NCBI GenBank assembly: GCA_905236265.1
Contig: CAJOOV010000203.1
Span: forward strand, 1 to 5,908
DNA length: 5,908 nt
Direction of reading: 5' to 3'
DNA from: an uncultured Oscillospiraceae bacterium
Lineage (GTDB): Bacteria; Bacillota; Clostridia; Oscillospirales; Oscillospiraceae
Under the pieces are notes generated by a model, which ran no database searches, had not been told where the DNA came from, and saw only the letters and a list, made by a program, of their open reading frames with translations. Shown piece by piece: positions 1 through 5,908 of the stretch; position 1 is the stretch's first letter, and each line of letters starts with the position of its first letter. A program made the position numbers and the translations under genes.

Positions 1-1338
1 GAGGGCGAGTATGAAGACCCGGAGCCGGGTGCGGGCGAGGGCACAGGCACAGACCGTGCCGCCGTGTTCGTGCAGGTAATCGACGGCGAGACAGGACGCA
101 CCATCAAGCTCAAGGGAATTGAGTTTGAGCTCTACGGCGAAAACTCTGCCCTTCAGGTGCTCAGCACCTATTACCCCAAGCGCATCGACTACCAGAAGTA
201 TGAGACAGACGAAAACGGCGTTTTCTACCTTCCGGAGAAGATTCCTCTGGCAGGGTACTACCTCCATGAGCTTACCGGGCTGCCCGGCTACGATGCGTCG
301 GAAAATGCCGAATTTTACATCGACCGCCCCTATGACTGGAACGACCCCTATGTGGTCACGGTGGAGCTTTACCCGGCGAAAAACATGATCCGCCTCCAGC
401 TCATCGATCAGGGCAACGGTCAGGCGGTGGGGGGCGCCAGCTTTGACGTGATCGCCGCAGAGAATATTATCACCAAGGACGGCACCACCCGCTTCAAGGA
501 GGGAGAGGTTGTCGCCTCCATCGAGCTGGACGAAAACGGCTACGGGGAGAGCAGGGAGCTGTATCTGGGGAAATACAAGCTGCGCCAGAACACCGTGCCG
601 GAGCTGTATGCCCGCATTACCGCAGATAAGGAAGTGGAGATCGAGGAGCGCACCAGCGCCGAGAGCGCTGCTGTGACCCAGCTTGCGGAAGAGAAAACCA
701 GCATGACCGTACAGCTTGTGGATGCTCTTTACGATACGGTGTACATCTCTGACGCAAAGTTCTCCCTCCATAGCGACGACGGACAGGTGATAGAGCGCAT
801 GACCACGGACGATAAGGGGCGCTTCACGGTCACCAACCTGAGAAAGAACACCACCTACCATATCCGTCAGGACAGCACCGTGGGGGATTACCTCATGGAT
901 CACGCAGACCACTCCTTTACCGTGGGCGGCGACGGACTGATTAACGGCAGCGCAAAGGGAAATCTGATGCTGAGAAACCGGATGATCCGGGTGTCCATCG
1001 GCGTGCGGGACAAGCTGTTTAGGGGACAGGTCTCCGATGTGAATGTGGCGCTGCGGGATTCTGCCGGCAACGTCATCAAGAACTGGAACACCACCGGACT
1101 GGAACAGACCATCACCGGGCTGACACCGGGAGAGTACAAGGTCGTTCTGGCCGGAGATGAGGCAAACGAGCACATCATTCAGGTGCAGGATCTGACAGAA
1201 CTGCAGTCCTTCCAGTTTGACCGGTGGACAACGGTGGACATCGGCGCAATCCTCGGCCTGACAGTGACACTGGGCGGCATGGCGGCGCTGCTGCGCTTCC
1301 TGCTGAAGAACAGAAAGAAGAGAAAAGCGGAAGAATGA
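1..1338 (+). CDS. SpaA/Cna_B-repeat membrane-anchored surface protein, 5' truncated
   Basis: The frame is open from base 1, so the true start lies upstream. A GTG at 64 has no ribosome binding site and is not the start. 445 residues are visible. Residues 1-21 are a Glu/Pro/Gly-rich linker. Four tandem beta-sandwich repeats of the SpaA/Cna_B (prealbumin-like) type follow, at about 22-127, 129-231, 233-327 and 328-409. Repeats 1-3 carry the family pattern: a strand ending in Asp, then (G/D)(I/A)xF, then a D(E/D)xG turn, then a Tyr-rich strand (for example HELTGLPGY in repeat 1). A hydrophobic helix at about 412-434 and a tail KNRKKRKAEE form a stop-transfer anchor with the bulk of the protein outside. 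No LPXTG motif precedes the helix, so sortase anchoring is unlikely. Such domains usually form stalks of adhesins or pilins. The ligand is unknown. The stop overlaps the ribosome binding site of the kinase gene, so the two are probably co-transcribed. The domain class is fairly sure; the role is not. Confidence 0.85.
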   Translation, partial: EGEYEDPEPGAGEGTGTDRAAVFVQVIDGETGRTIKLKGIEFELYGENSALQVLSTYYPKRIDYQKYETDENGVFYLPEKIPLAGYYLHELTGLPGYDASENAEFYIDRPYDWNDPYVVTVELYPAKNMIRLQLIDQGNGQAVGGASFDVIAAENIITKDGTTRFKEGEVVASIELDENGYGESRELYLGKYKLRQNTVPELYARITADKEVEIEERTSAESAAVTQLAEEKTSMTVQLVDALYDTVYISDAKFSLHSDDGQVIERMTTDDKGRFTVTNLRKNTTYHIRQDSTVGDYLMDHADHSFTVGGDGLINGSAKGNLMLRNRMIRVSIGVRDKLFRGQVSDVNVALRDSAGNVIKNWNTTGLEQTITGLTPGEYKVVLAGDEANEHIIQVQDLTELQSFQFDRWTTVDIGAILGLTVTLGGMAALLRFLLKNRKKRKAEE

Positions 1339-1343
1339 GGTGA
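1338..1343 (+). promoter_or_regulatory. Ribosome binding site AGGTGA, sets the kinase start
   Basis: AGGTGA lies six bases before the ATG at 1350, the ideal distance. An in-frame TTG at 1344 would leave no spacing, so ATG 1350 is chosen as the start. The first base of the site is the last base of the upstream TGA stop, so ribosomes ending gene 1 finish on the kinase start region. This suggests translational coupling. Confidence 0.8.
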
Positions 1344-1349
1344 TTGAAT

Positions 1350-3071
1350 ATGGACCCCAGATTTCAGGAAAACGCTTCGGAAGGGCACCAGAGCCGAAAA
1401 AGCGGGAGATTTCAAACCTCCGGACGTAAACAGCTTCGCATCTTCGACGTGCTTCATGTGATGCGAAAGCACATCATACTGATCGTCATCTGCGCCGCTG
1501 TGGGACTGGTACTGGGCGTGGCCCTGTCCGTGGTGTCCTATCTCCGGGGAGAGATGAGCAGACAGTATGCCATCAACACCTCCATCGCCGTGGTCTCCCA
1601 GACAGCAAACGGCCTCTTCTCCGCTGAATCACGAAACCCCAACGCCTCTGACATCTACCTTGCCGAGGAGATGGTGGACTCCGTGATCTATGTGCTGAAA
1701 AGCGACCGCACCCTGAAAAGGGCAGTGGAGCGGCTGAATCTGGTGGGCGTGTCCACCAGAGACATCTATAACAACCTCCACATGTCCCAGTATAAGGAGA
1801 CGCAGATCGTGGAGATTACCCTCTACTGGCGCAGCGCCGAGGAGGGCATAGAGATTCTCAGCGCCATCAATGAGGTCGCCCCTGCGATACTCATCGACAC
1901 CCTCTGGCTGGGCAATGTCTCCGTCATCAATGACCCCACCTCCCGCTACCTCATCGGAGGGAGCATCAACGCCTCTATGTGGGTGTATATGACAGCGGTG
2001 GGCGTGATGCTGGGCGTGGGCTTCTCCATTTTGGAGCTGCTGCTGCGTCCCACGCTGCTGAGCACGCAGGACATGGAACGGGCCTTCGGCGTGGAGGTGC
2101 TGGGAGAGATCCCGGAGTGCAGGTCGTACTTTCGTAAAAAACGCAACCTTCTGCTGGAGAGCGAGGAGGACGAGAAGAATACAGAGGTGGTGGACAACTA
2201 CATCTATCTTGCCCACATCTTGAAAAACAGGCTCTCCGACTGGAAGAATCCCATTGTCTACGTCACCTCCTCCTCCCAGAATGAGGGCAAGACCACGGTT
2301 ATTGCCCATCTCGCCGTGCATCTGGCGGAGCTTGGCGTAAAAACGCTGATTATTGACTTTGATACCAGAAATCCCAAACTGGGCGGACTGTTTTTGCAGA
2401 AGGTGGAGTATCAGAACTCCATCAACGCCCTCTACCACGGAGACGTGGAGAAGGAGGGGGCAATCACCAGCCTCACCGGACATCTGGACATCCTGCCCGC
2501 CGTTCTGGAACGCAGACCCCTGCCCTATGACGATTCGCTGCTGGATCTGGTGCGGGATCTGAAGCAGGATTACGATGTGGTGCTGATGGATACCGCCCCG
2601 GTGGGACAGGTGGCGGACACCATGAGCCTGAACCGTCTGGCGGACGTGGCGCTTCTGGTGGTGCGTTTTGATACGTCCAGCATGGACTCCATCCGTGAGA
2701 GCCTGCTGCGTCTGGACAAGTCGGGAATGAATATTATGGGCTGCGTGGTCAACGGTGTGAAGGAGCTCAACGGGAACAGCAACAACGGTTCCAAGAGCTA
2801 CGGTGCCCACGGCCTGACCAGAATGCCGTACCGCAGACGGGAGAAGACGCAGGAAGAGCGGGAATGGGAGAGATGGCAGCGTGAGCGCAGCGAGGAGAAG
2901 AAGGCTGACTCCGACGCAGGGGAGCAGGAACGTACCTTCACTCGCAGGCACGCACCCAAGGCACAGAAGGAGCAGGGGACAGAGGCATACGGCGATCTGG
3001 AGAATCTGCTGGATATTCTCGGCGCTGCCCACACCTCCGGCTCAGACTCCCATCCCCATGACGCTGAATAA
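1350..3071 (+). CDS. Polysaccharide co-polymerase / BY-type tyrosine autokinase (Wzz-Wzc fusion)
   Basis: 573 residues. Expected role: control of chain length and export of a surface polysaccharide through ATP-dependent tyrosine autophosphorylation at the membrane. A basic cytoplasmic N-terminus (1-38) is followed by a membrane helix at about 42-65, an extracytoplasmic Wzz-like domain (66-208), a second helix at about 211-232 and a cytoplasmic kinase domain from about 278. The kinase shows Walker A (SSSQNEGKTT, 307-316), Walker A' (LIIDFDTRNPKL, 333-344) and Walker B (VVLMDTAPV, 410-418), the three hallmarks of BY-kinases. The canonical Gly before Glu in Walker A is Asn here, which seems tolerated in related kinases. 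Many Gram-positives split adaptor and kinase into two genes (CapA/CapB, CpsC/CpsD); here they are one polypeptide, as in Wzc. The tail (about 470-573) is Arg/Glu/Lys-rich with only three tyrosines (484, 494, 547), not a tyrosine cluster. No cognate phosphatase gene lies in the window. The family call is firm; the exact polymer is unknown. Confidence 0.92.
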   Translation: MDPRFQENASEGHQSRKSGRFQTSGRKQLRIFDVLHVMRKHIILIVICAAVGLVLGVALSVVSYLRGEMSRQYAINTSIAVVSQTANGLFSAESRNPNASDIYLAEEMVDSVIYVLKSDRTLKRAVERLNLVGVSTRDIYNNLHMSQYKETQIVEITLYWRSAEEGIEILSAINEVAPAILIDTLWLGNVSVINDPTSRYLIGGSINASMWVYMTAVGVMLGVGFSILELLLRPTLLSTQDMERAFGVEVLGEIPECRSYFRKKRNLLLESEEDEKNTEVVDNYIYLAHILKNRLSDWKNPIVYVTSSSQNEGKTTVIAHLAVHLAELGVKTLIIDFDTRNPKLGGLFLQKVEYQNSINALYHGDVEKEGAITSLTGHLDILPAVLERRPLPYDDSLLDLVRDLKQDYDVVLMDTAPVGQVADTMSLNRLADVALLVVRFDTSSMDSIRESLLRLDKSGMNIMGCVVNGVKELNGNSNNGSKSYGAHGLTRMPYRRREKTQEEREWERWQRERSEEKKADSDAGEQERTFTRRHAPKAQKEQGTEAYGDLENLLDILGAAHTSGSDSHPHDAE

Positions 3072-3123
3072 GGGCAGGTGTGCCGGTCTCTCTCTGGGAG
3101 GAGGCGGCGCATATGCACTGCCC
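3072..3123 (+). promoter_or_regulatory. Possible intergenic stem-loop between kinase and dehydratase genes
   Basis: The outer arm GGGCA-G-GTG (3072-3080) pairs with CACTGCCC (3116-3123) through eight pairs with one bulged G. Inside it GCCG (3082-3085) pairs with CGGC (3105-3108), and the CT-rich run 3088-3094 can pair with GAG repeats at 3098-3103. The structure starts at the base after the kinase stop. No strong T-run follows (only CTTTGAATTTT), so it is not a convincing intrinsic terminator. It could be a partial attenuator, a processing site or an mRNA 3' end stabiliser. Folding was done by eye. Confidence 0.35.
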
Positions 3124-3143
3124 CATCCTTTGAATTTTATGGT

Positions 3144-3148
3144 AAAGG
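3144..3148 (+). promoter_or_regulatory. Weak ribosome binding site of the dehydratase gene
   Basis: AAAGG ends 11 bases before the ATG at 3160, longer than the usual 5-9. GAGAG at 3155-3159 touches the start codon and is too close to help. The start is held by the protein instead: the upstream frame is closed by TGA at 3154-3156, and no other start codon occurs before the first membrane helix. This gene is probably translated less efficiently than its neighbours. Confidence 0.4.
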
Positions 3149-3159
3149 TTGCTTGAGAG

Positions 3160-5088
3160 ATGAATAAAGATGTCAGGAAAAGCACTTCCGCAGTCCGTTG
3201 GGCGCTAATTGCATACGATTTTCTCATTCTCCTGCTGCTGTTCTATCTGCTGTTCATGCTCTATCAGGGGGATTGGGAGCTGACGGCAGGAGATCTGTTC
3301 TTTCATCTCTTTACCTCTGCGCTGTGCATCTTTGCCGCACGCATCGTGGGCGGCATCTACAGCCTGATCTGGCGCTATGGCGGCATCCAGTCCTATATGA
3401 GGCTGCTGCTCACAGACGGCATAGCCTGCGCCGTCTACTGTGTGCTGAACATCCTCGCCCCGGTTCAGCCCGTGGCCTTCGCCCGGCTGCTGGCCTACTG
3501 CAGCATGAACCTGCTGGGCTGCCTTGCCATCCGCATGGCCTACCGCTATGCCTATAAGTGCGGACACCAGAAGGGGCGCATGGGAGAGTTTCTCCGGGAG
3601 GCGCTGAGGGTCTTCTCCTTCGGGCGTGTGGAGGCTCCCGTTCAGGACGATTCCGACCGCATCCGGGTTGCCATCTACGGCGCAGGCCGTGTTGGCGTGG
3701 GTCTGGCAGGGGATTTTCTGGAGCACCAGAACTCCCCCTATCTGCCCTGCTGCTTTATCGACTCCCGTGAAGAGATGAGCGGCAGACAGATTCTGAATCT
3801 GCCTGTGCTCTACGAGGACGAGAATATCCTCAAGCAGCTTGAGGGCTACTGGGTGCAGGAGATTATCTTCGCCGCCCCCCATCTCAGCCCGGAGGAGAAG
3901 AAGTCCTGCTACAGCCGCTATAACGCCTCCGGGTACGTCCTGAAGAGCTATGACTACCCTGTGGTTCAGACTGCGGGCACCAAGCCCATGCTGCAGGAGA
4001 TTAACGTGGAGGAGCTGCTCTTCCGCTCTCAGGTGGACGTGGTTGACCAGCTTACCTACGACTATTACAGAGGCTCTGTTATCCTCATCACCGGCGGCGG
4101 CGGCTCCATCGGCAGCGAGATTGCCAGACAGCTCGCCCCCATGACCCCGAAGCGGATCATCCTGCTGGACATCTACGAAAACGGTGCCTATGACGTACAG
4201 CAGGAGCTGAAGGGGCTATATCCCGGCCTGCGGGTGGATATTGAGATCCTCTCCATCACCGATGCGGACGCATTGGAGCGTGTGTTTGAGCGGCAGCGCC
4301 CTGAAATCGTCATCCATGCCGCCGCCCACAAGCATGTGCCCCTGATGGAGCATAACTGCATTGAGGCGGTGAAGAACAACGTCTTCGGCACGAGAAACGT
4401 GGTGGAGATGTGCGAGAAATTCCGGGCAAGACGGTTTATGATGGTCTCCACAGACAAGGCGGTGAACCCCACCAATGTCATGGGAGCCACCAAGCGGATG
4501 TGTGAGATGCTGGTGCTGGCACACAGCCGCAGGGGCAATGTGCGCTACAGCGTCACCCGCTTTGGCAATGTGCTGGGCTCGGCCGGCTCGGTCATTCCCA
4601 TGTTCAAGCGTCAGATTGCGGCAGGAGGCCCTATCACCCTCACAGACAAGCGGATTATCCGCTACTTTATGACCATTCCCGAGGCCAGCCAGCTTGTGCT
4701 GTGCAGTGGAGCCATGGCGAAAAACGGGGAGCTGTTTGTGCTGGATATGGGCAAGCCGGTGAAGATTTTTGACCTTGCGGTGAACCTGATCCGCCTGAGC
4801 GGTCTGGAGCCGTACAAGGATATTGACATTGTGGAGATCGGACTGCGCCCCGGCGAGAAGCTGTATGAGGAGCTTTTGATGAACAGCGACACGCTGACGA
4901 AAACCCCCAACAGCCTGATCTTTATCGAGAAGGACGACCCCATCACCCTGAAGGAGCTGGAGGACAAGTGCCATGCGCTGGACATGGCGTGCTGGAGCGG
5001 AGACGACGAACAGGTGCGGCAGGTACTCAAGGCAGTGGTGCCCACCTATCGCAGCCCTGAGGAGGTAAACCGTGCCGTCAGTGCCTGA
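3160..5088 (+). CDS. Membrane nucleotide-sugar 4,6-dehydratase, CapD/WbpM/PglF family
   Basis: 642 residues, full length for the large membrane-bound members. Expected reaction: NAD(P)-dependent conversion of UDP-GlcNAc (or a related UDP-HexNAc) to the 4-keto-6-deoxy sugar, the first step towards bacillosamine, QuiNAc or FucNAc-type sugars. Four membrane helices lie at about 13-35, 46-66, 82-102 and 106-128. The WRYGG segment after helix 2 is typical of the family. A first Rossmann-like domain starts at 168 with GAGRVG (174-179). The catalytic short-chain dehydrogenase domain starts at about 306 with GGGGSIG (312-318). HAAAHKHVPLME (386-397) and STDKAVNPTNVMGATK (430-445) hold the active-site region. 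The usual YxxxK is MxxxK (Met441, Lys445), the altered triad known from WbpM/PglF, preceded by Thr431-Asp432-Lys433. RFGNVLGS (467-474), RYFMT (501-505) and LRPGEKLYEELL (562-573) complete the signature. The aminotransferase gene follows directly, supporting an amino-sugar route. The 4,6-dehydratase call is firm; the exact product stereochemistry (for example 5-epimerising or not) cannot be read. Confidence 0.93.
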   Translation: MNKDVRKSTSAVRWALIAYDFLILLLLFYLLFMLYQGDWELTAGDLFFHLFTSALCIFAARIVGGIYSLIWRYGGIQSYMRLLLTDGIACAVYCVLNILAPVQPVAFARLLAYCSMNLLGCLAIRMAYRYAYKCGHQKGRMGEFLREALRVFSFGRVEAPVQDDSDRIRVAIYGAGRVGVGLAGDFLEHQNSPYLPCCFIDSREEMSGRQILNLPVLYEDENILKQLEGYWVQEIIFAAPHLSPEEKKSCYSRYNASGYVLKSYDYPVVQTAGTKPMLQEINVEELLFRSQVDVVDQLTYDYYRGSVILITGGGGSIGSEIARQLAPMTPKRIILLDIYENGAYDVQQELKGLYPGLRVDIEILSITDADALERVFERQRPEIVIHAAAHKHVPLMEHNCIEAVKNNVFGTRNVVEMCEKFRARRFMMVSTDKAVNPTNVMGATKRMCEMLVLAHSRRGNVRYSVTRFGNVLGSAGSVIPMFKRQIAAGGPITLTDKRIIRYFMTIPEASQLVLCSGAMAKNGELFVLDMGKPVKIFDLAVNLIRLSGLEPYKDIDIVEIGLRPGEKLYEELLMNSDTLTKTPNSLIFIEKDDPITLKELEDKCHALDMACWSGDDEQVRQVLKAVVPTYRSPEEVNRAVSA

Positions 5089-5134
5089 GACGGGGCGGCA
5101 GTGAAGTGAAAACGGGATGACGAAGCCAGAAGGG

Positions 5135-5140
5135 AAGGGA
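5135..5140 (+). promoter_or_regulatory. Ribosome binding site AAGGGA of the aminotransferase gene
   Basis: AAGGGA lies six bases before the ATG at 5147. A second AGGGA copy sits at 5131-5135, so the region from 5131 to 5140 is a tandem purine-rich site. It fixes ATG 5147 as the start, and the protein aligns with its family from the first residues (IPFSPPDIG). Confidence 0.75.
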
Positions 5141-5146
5141 ATCATT

Positions 5147-5908
5147 ATGGAGACAAGGAGAATACCGTTCAGCCCTCCGGACATCGGAGATTTGGAAGTG
5201 GAAGAGGTGGTAAAGGCGCTGCGCTCCGGCTGGATTACCACCGGGCCGAGGACAAAGCTCCTGGAGCGCCGCCTTGCCGCCTATATTGAGACCGGCAGGA
5301 CAGACATTGACTGCGACAGTGAGGAAAACCGGCAGCGCTATGCCAACCGTGCCGTCTGCCTCAACTCCGCCACGGCAGCGGAGGAGCTGAACCTTCGCAT
5401 TCTGGGCGTGGGGCCGGGTGACGAGGTAATTGTCCCCGCCTATACCTATACCGCCTCCGCTTCCGCTGCGGTACATTGCGGCGCAACACTGGTCTTTGTG
5501 GACATCCGCCGGGACGGCAGAGAGGGCGACCACCTGCCTGAGATGGACTATGACGCTTTGGAGCAGGCCATTACCCCCCGCACCAAGGCGGTGATTCCCG
5601 TGGATTTGGGGGGCGTTGTCTGCGACTATGACAGAATTTATCAGGCGGTGGAGCGCAGGCGCGGCCTGTTTTGCCCCATGGACGACCGTTCCGATGCACT
5701 GAGGGCGCTGGGCTCCCGCATCCAGCAGGCGCTGGGCAGGGTGGCTGTCGTGGCGGACTGCGCCCACAGTCTGGGCGGCGGCACAGCGCTGGCAGGCGTG
5801 TTTCACCATTGCGGCGCTCTTGCGGATTTCAGCAGCTTCAGCTTCCATGCAGTGAAAAACCTCACCACGGCGGAGGGCGGCGCTGCGGCATGGCGTCCCA
5901 TTGCGGGC
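5147..5908 (+). CDS. DegT/DnrJ/EryC1/StrS PLP aminotransferase, 3' truncated
   Basis: 254 residues are visible before the window ends; family members are usually around 370-450 residues. Expected reaction: PLP-dependent transfer of an amino group, commonly from glutamate, to the 4-keto (or 3-keto) carbon of a nucleotide sugar. Family landmarks are in order: the N-terminal IPFSPPDIG and SGWITTGP (27-34), the cofactor phosphate region NSATAAEEL (73-81), the GDEVIVPAYTYTASA block (91-105), VFVDI (116-120), PVDLGG (151-156), the pyridine-binding Asp204 in VVADCAHSLG (201-210), and the Schiff-base Lys237 in SFSFHAVKNLTTAEGG (230-245). Two inserts relative to shorter members are seen: about 49-68 (acidic, between the first helix and the Ser-Ala-Thr motif) and about 163-198. 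The second extends the substrate domain, as I recall for clostridial members of the family. It starts 58 bases after the dehydratase stop, and the pair resembles PglF/PglE, so amination of UDP-4-keto-6-deoxy-GlcNAc is the best guess. No active-site residue is missing in the visible part. Confidence 0.93.
   Translation, partial: METRRIPFSPPDIGDLEVEEVVKALRSGWITTGPRTKLLERRLAAYIETGRTDIDCDSEENRQRYANRAVCLNSATAAEELNLRILGVGPGDEVIVPAYTYTASASAAVHCGATLVFVDIRRDGREGDHLPEMDYDALEQAITPRTKAVIPVDLGGVVCDYDRIYQAVERRRGLFCPMDDRSDALRALGSRIQQALGRVAVVADCAHSLGGGTALAGVFHHCGALADFSSFSFHAVKNLTTAEGGAAAWRPIAG

Noticed and set aside
1629..3032. Long minus-strand open frame of 467 codons opposite the kinase gene
   Set aside because: It is rich in His, Gln and Val with no domain motifs, which is what the antisense of a GC-rich coding frame gives. 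The plus-strand gene has Walker motifs and membrane helices in the right order.
3139..3156. Five-codon mini-ORF (MVKVA) ending three bases before the dehydratase ATG
   Set aside because: No ribosome binding site precedes its ATG and the peptide has no regulatory features such as repeated codons. It is most likely chance, although it would be in position for coupling.
3130..3158. Possible promoter in the AT-rich part of the gap (TTGAAT with a downstream -10)
   Set aside because: At 17 bases from TTGAAT the -10 position reads TTGAGA, and the TATGGT at 3138 has no -35 partner. This is too weak to call.
5076..5093. Short inverted repeat CCGTC/GACGG at the end of the dehydratase gene
   Set aside because: Only five pairs with a nine-base loop and no T-run after it, so it is not a terminator. 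The next gene follows closely.
4216..5241. Minus-strand open frame of 341 codons opposite the dehydratase gene and the start of the aminotransferase gene
   Set aside because: His/Gln-rich composition, no recognisable motif, and it spans two well-supported plus-strand genes.
5078..5848. Minus-strand open frame of 256 codons opposite the aminotransferase gene
   Set aside because: It is a shadow of a clear DegT-family coding frame and has no motif of its own.
1..5908. Search for CRISPR repeats, tRNA or rRNA genes, insertion sequence ends and attachment sites
   Set aside because: None seen. The window is almost wholly coding with two short gaps, and no regularly spaced or terminal inverted repeats stand out by eye.

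Overview
This window is a stretch of a surface-glycan or capsule biosynthesis locus. All genes lie on the plus strand and are probably one transcription unit that runs off both ends. G and C dominate third codon positions. Purine-rich Shine-Dalgarno sequences, SpaA/Cna_B-type surface domains and the gene types together suggest a GC-rich Gram-positive of the Clostridia (Oscillospiraceae or Lachnospiraceae-like). That placement is inference; nothing in the window fixes the taxon.

Layout: (1) bases 1-1338 hold the 3' part of a gene for a cell-surface protein with four tandem SpaA/Cna_B-like beta-sandwich repeats, a C-terminal membrane helix and a basic cytoplasmic tail, with no LPXTG sorting motif. 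(2) Bases 1350-3071 encode a one-piece polysaccharide co-polymerase/BY-type tyrosine kinase (Wzz domain plus Wzc/CpsD-like ATPase) with an unusual charged, tyrosine-poor tail. Its ribosome binding site overlaps the stop of gene 1. (3) After an 88-base gap that can fold into a stem-loop, bases 3160-5088 encode a membrane-bound nucleotide-sugar 4,6-dehydratase of the CapD/WbpM/PglF class. (4) After a 58-base gap, bases 5147-5908 hold the 5' part of a DegT/DnrJ/EryC1/StrS PLP aminotransferase gene.

How they fit together: the dehydratase would turn UDP-GlcNAc into its 4-keto-6-deoxy form, and the aminotransferase would aminate that keto group, giving a UDP-4-amino-trideoxy sugar of the bacillosamine type. 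The kinase/co-polymerase would control polymerisation and export of a glycan started with, or containing, this sugar. The SpaA-repeat protein is the unexpected member. It may be a surface partner or glycosylation target of the pathway, or only a neighbour. The components are known families. The most unusual points are the systematic loss of isopeptide-forming residues in the SpaA repeats, and the kinase tail, which replaces the usual tyrosine cluster with an Arg/Glu-rich linker and a short terminal leucine-rich motif.
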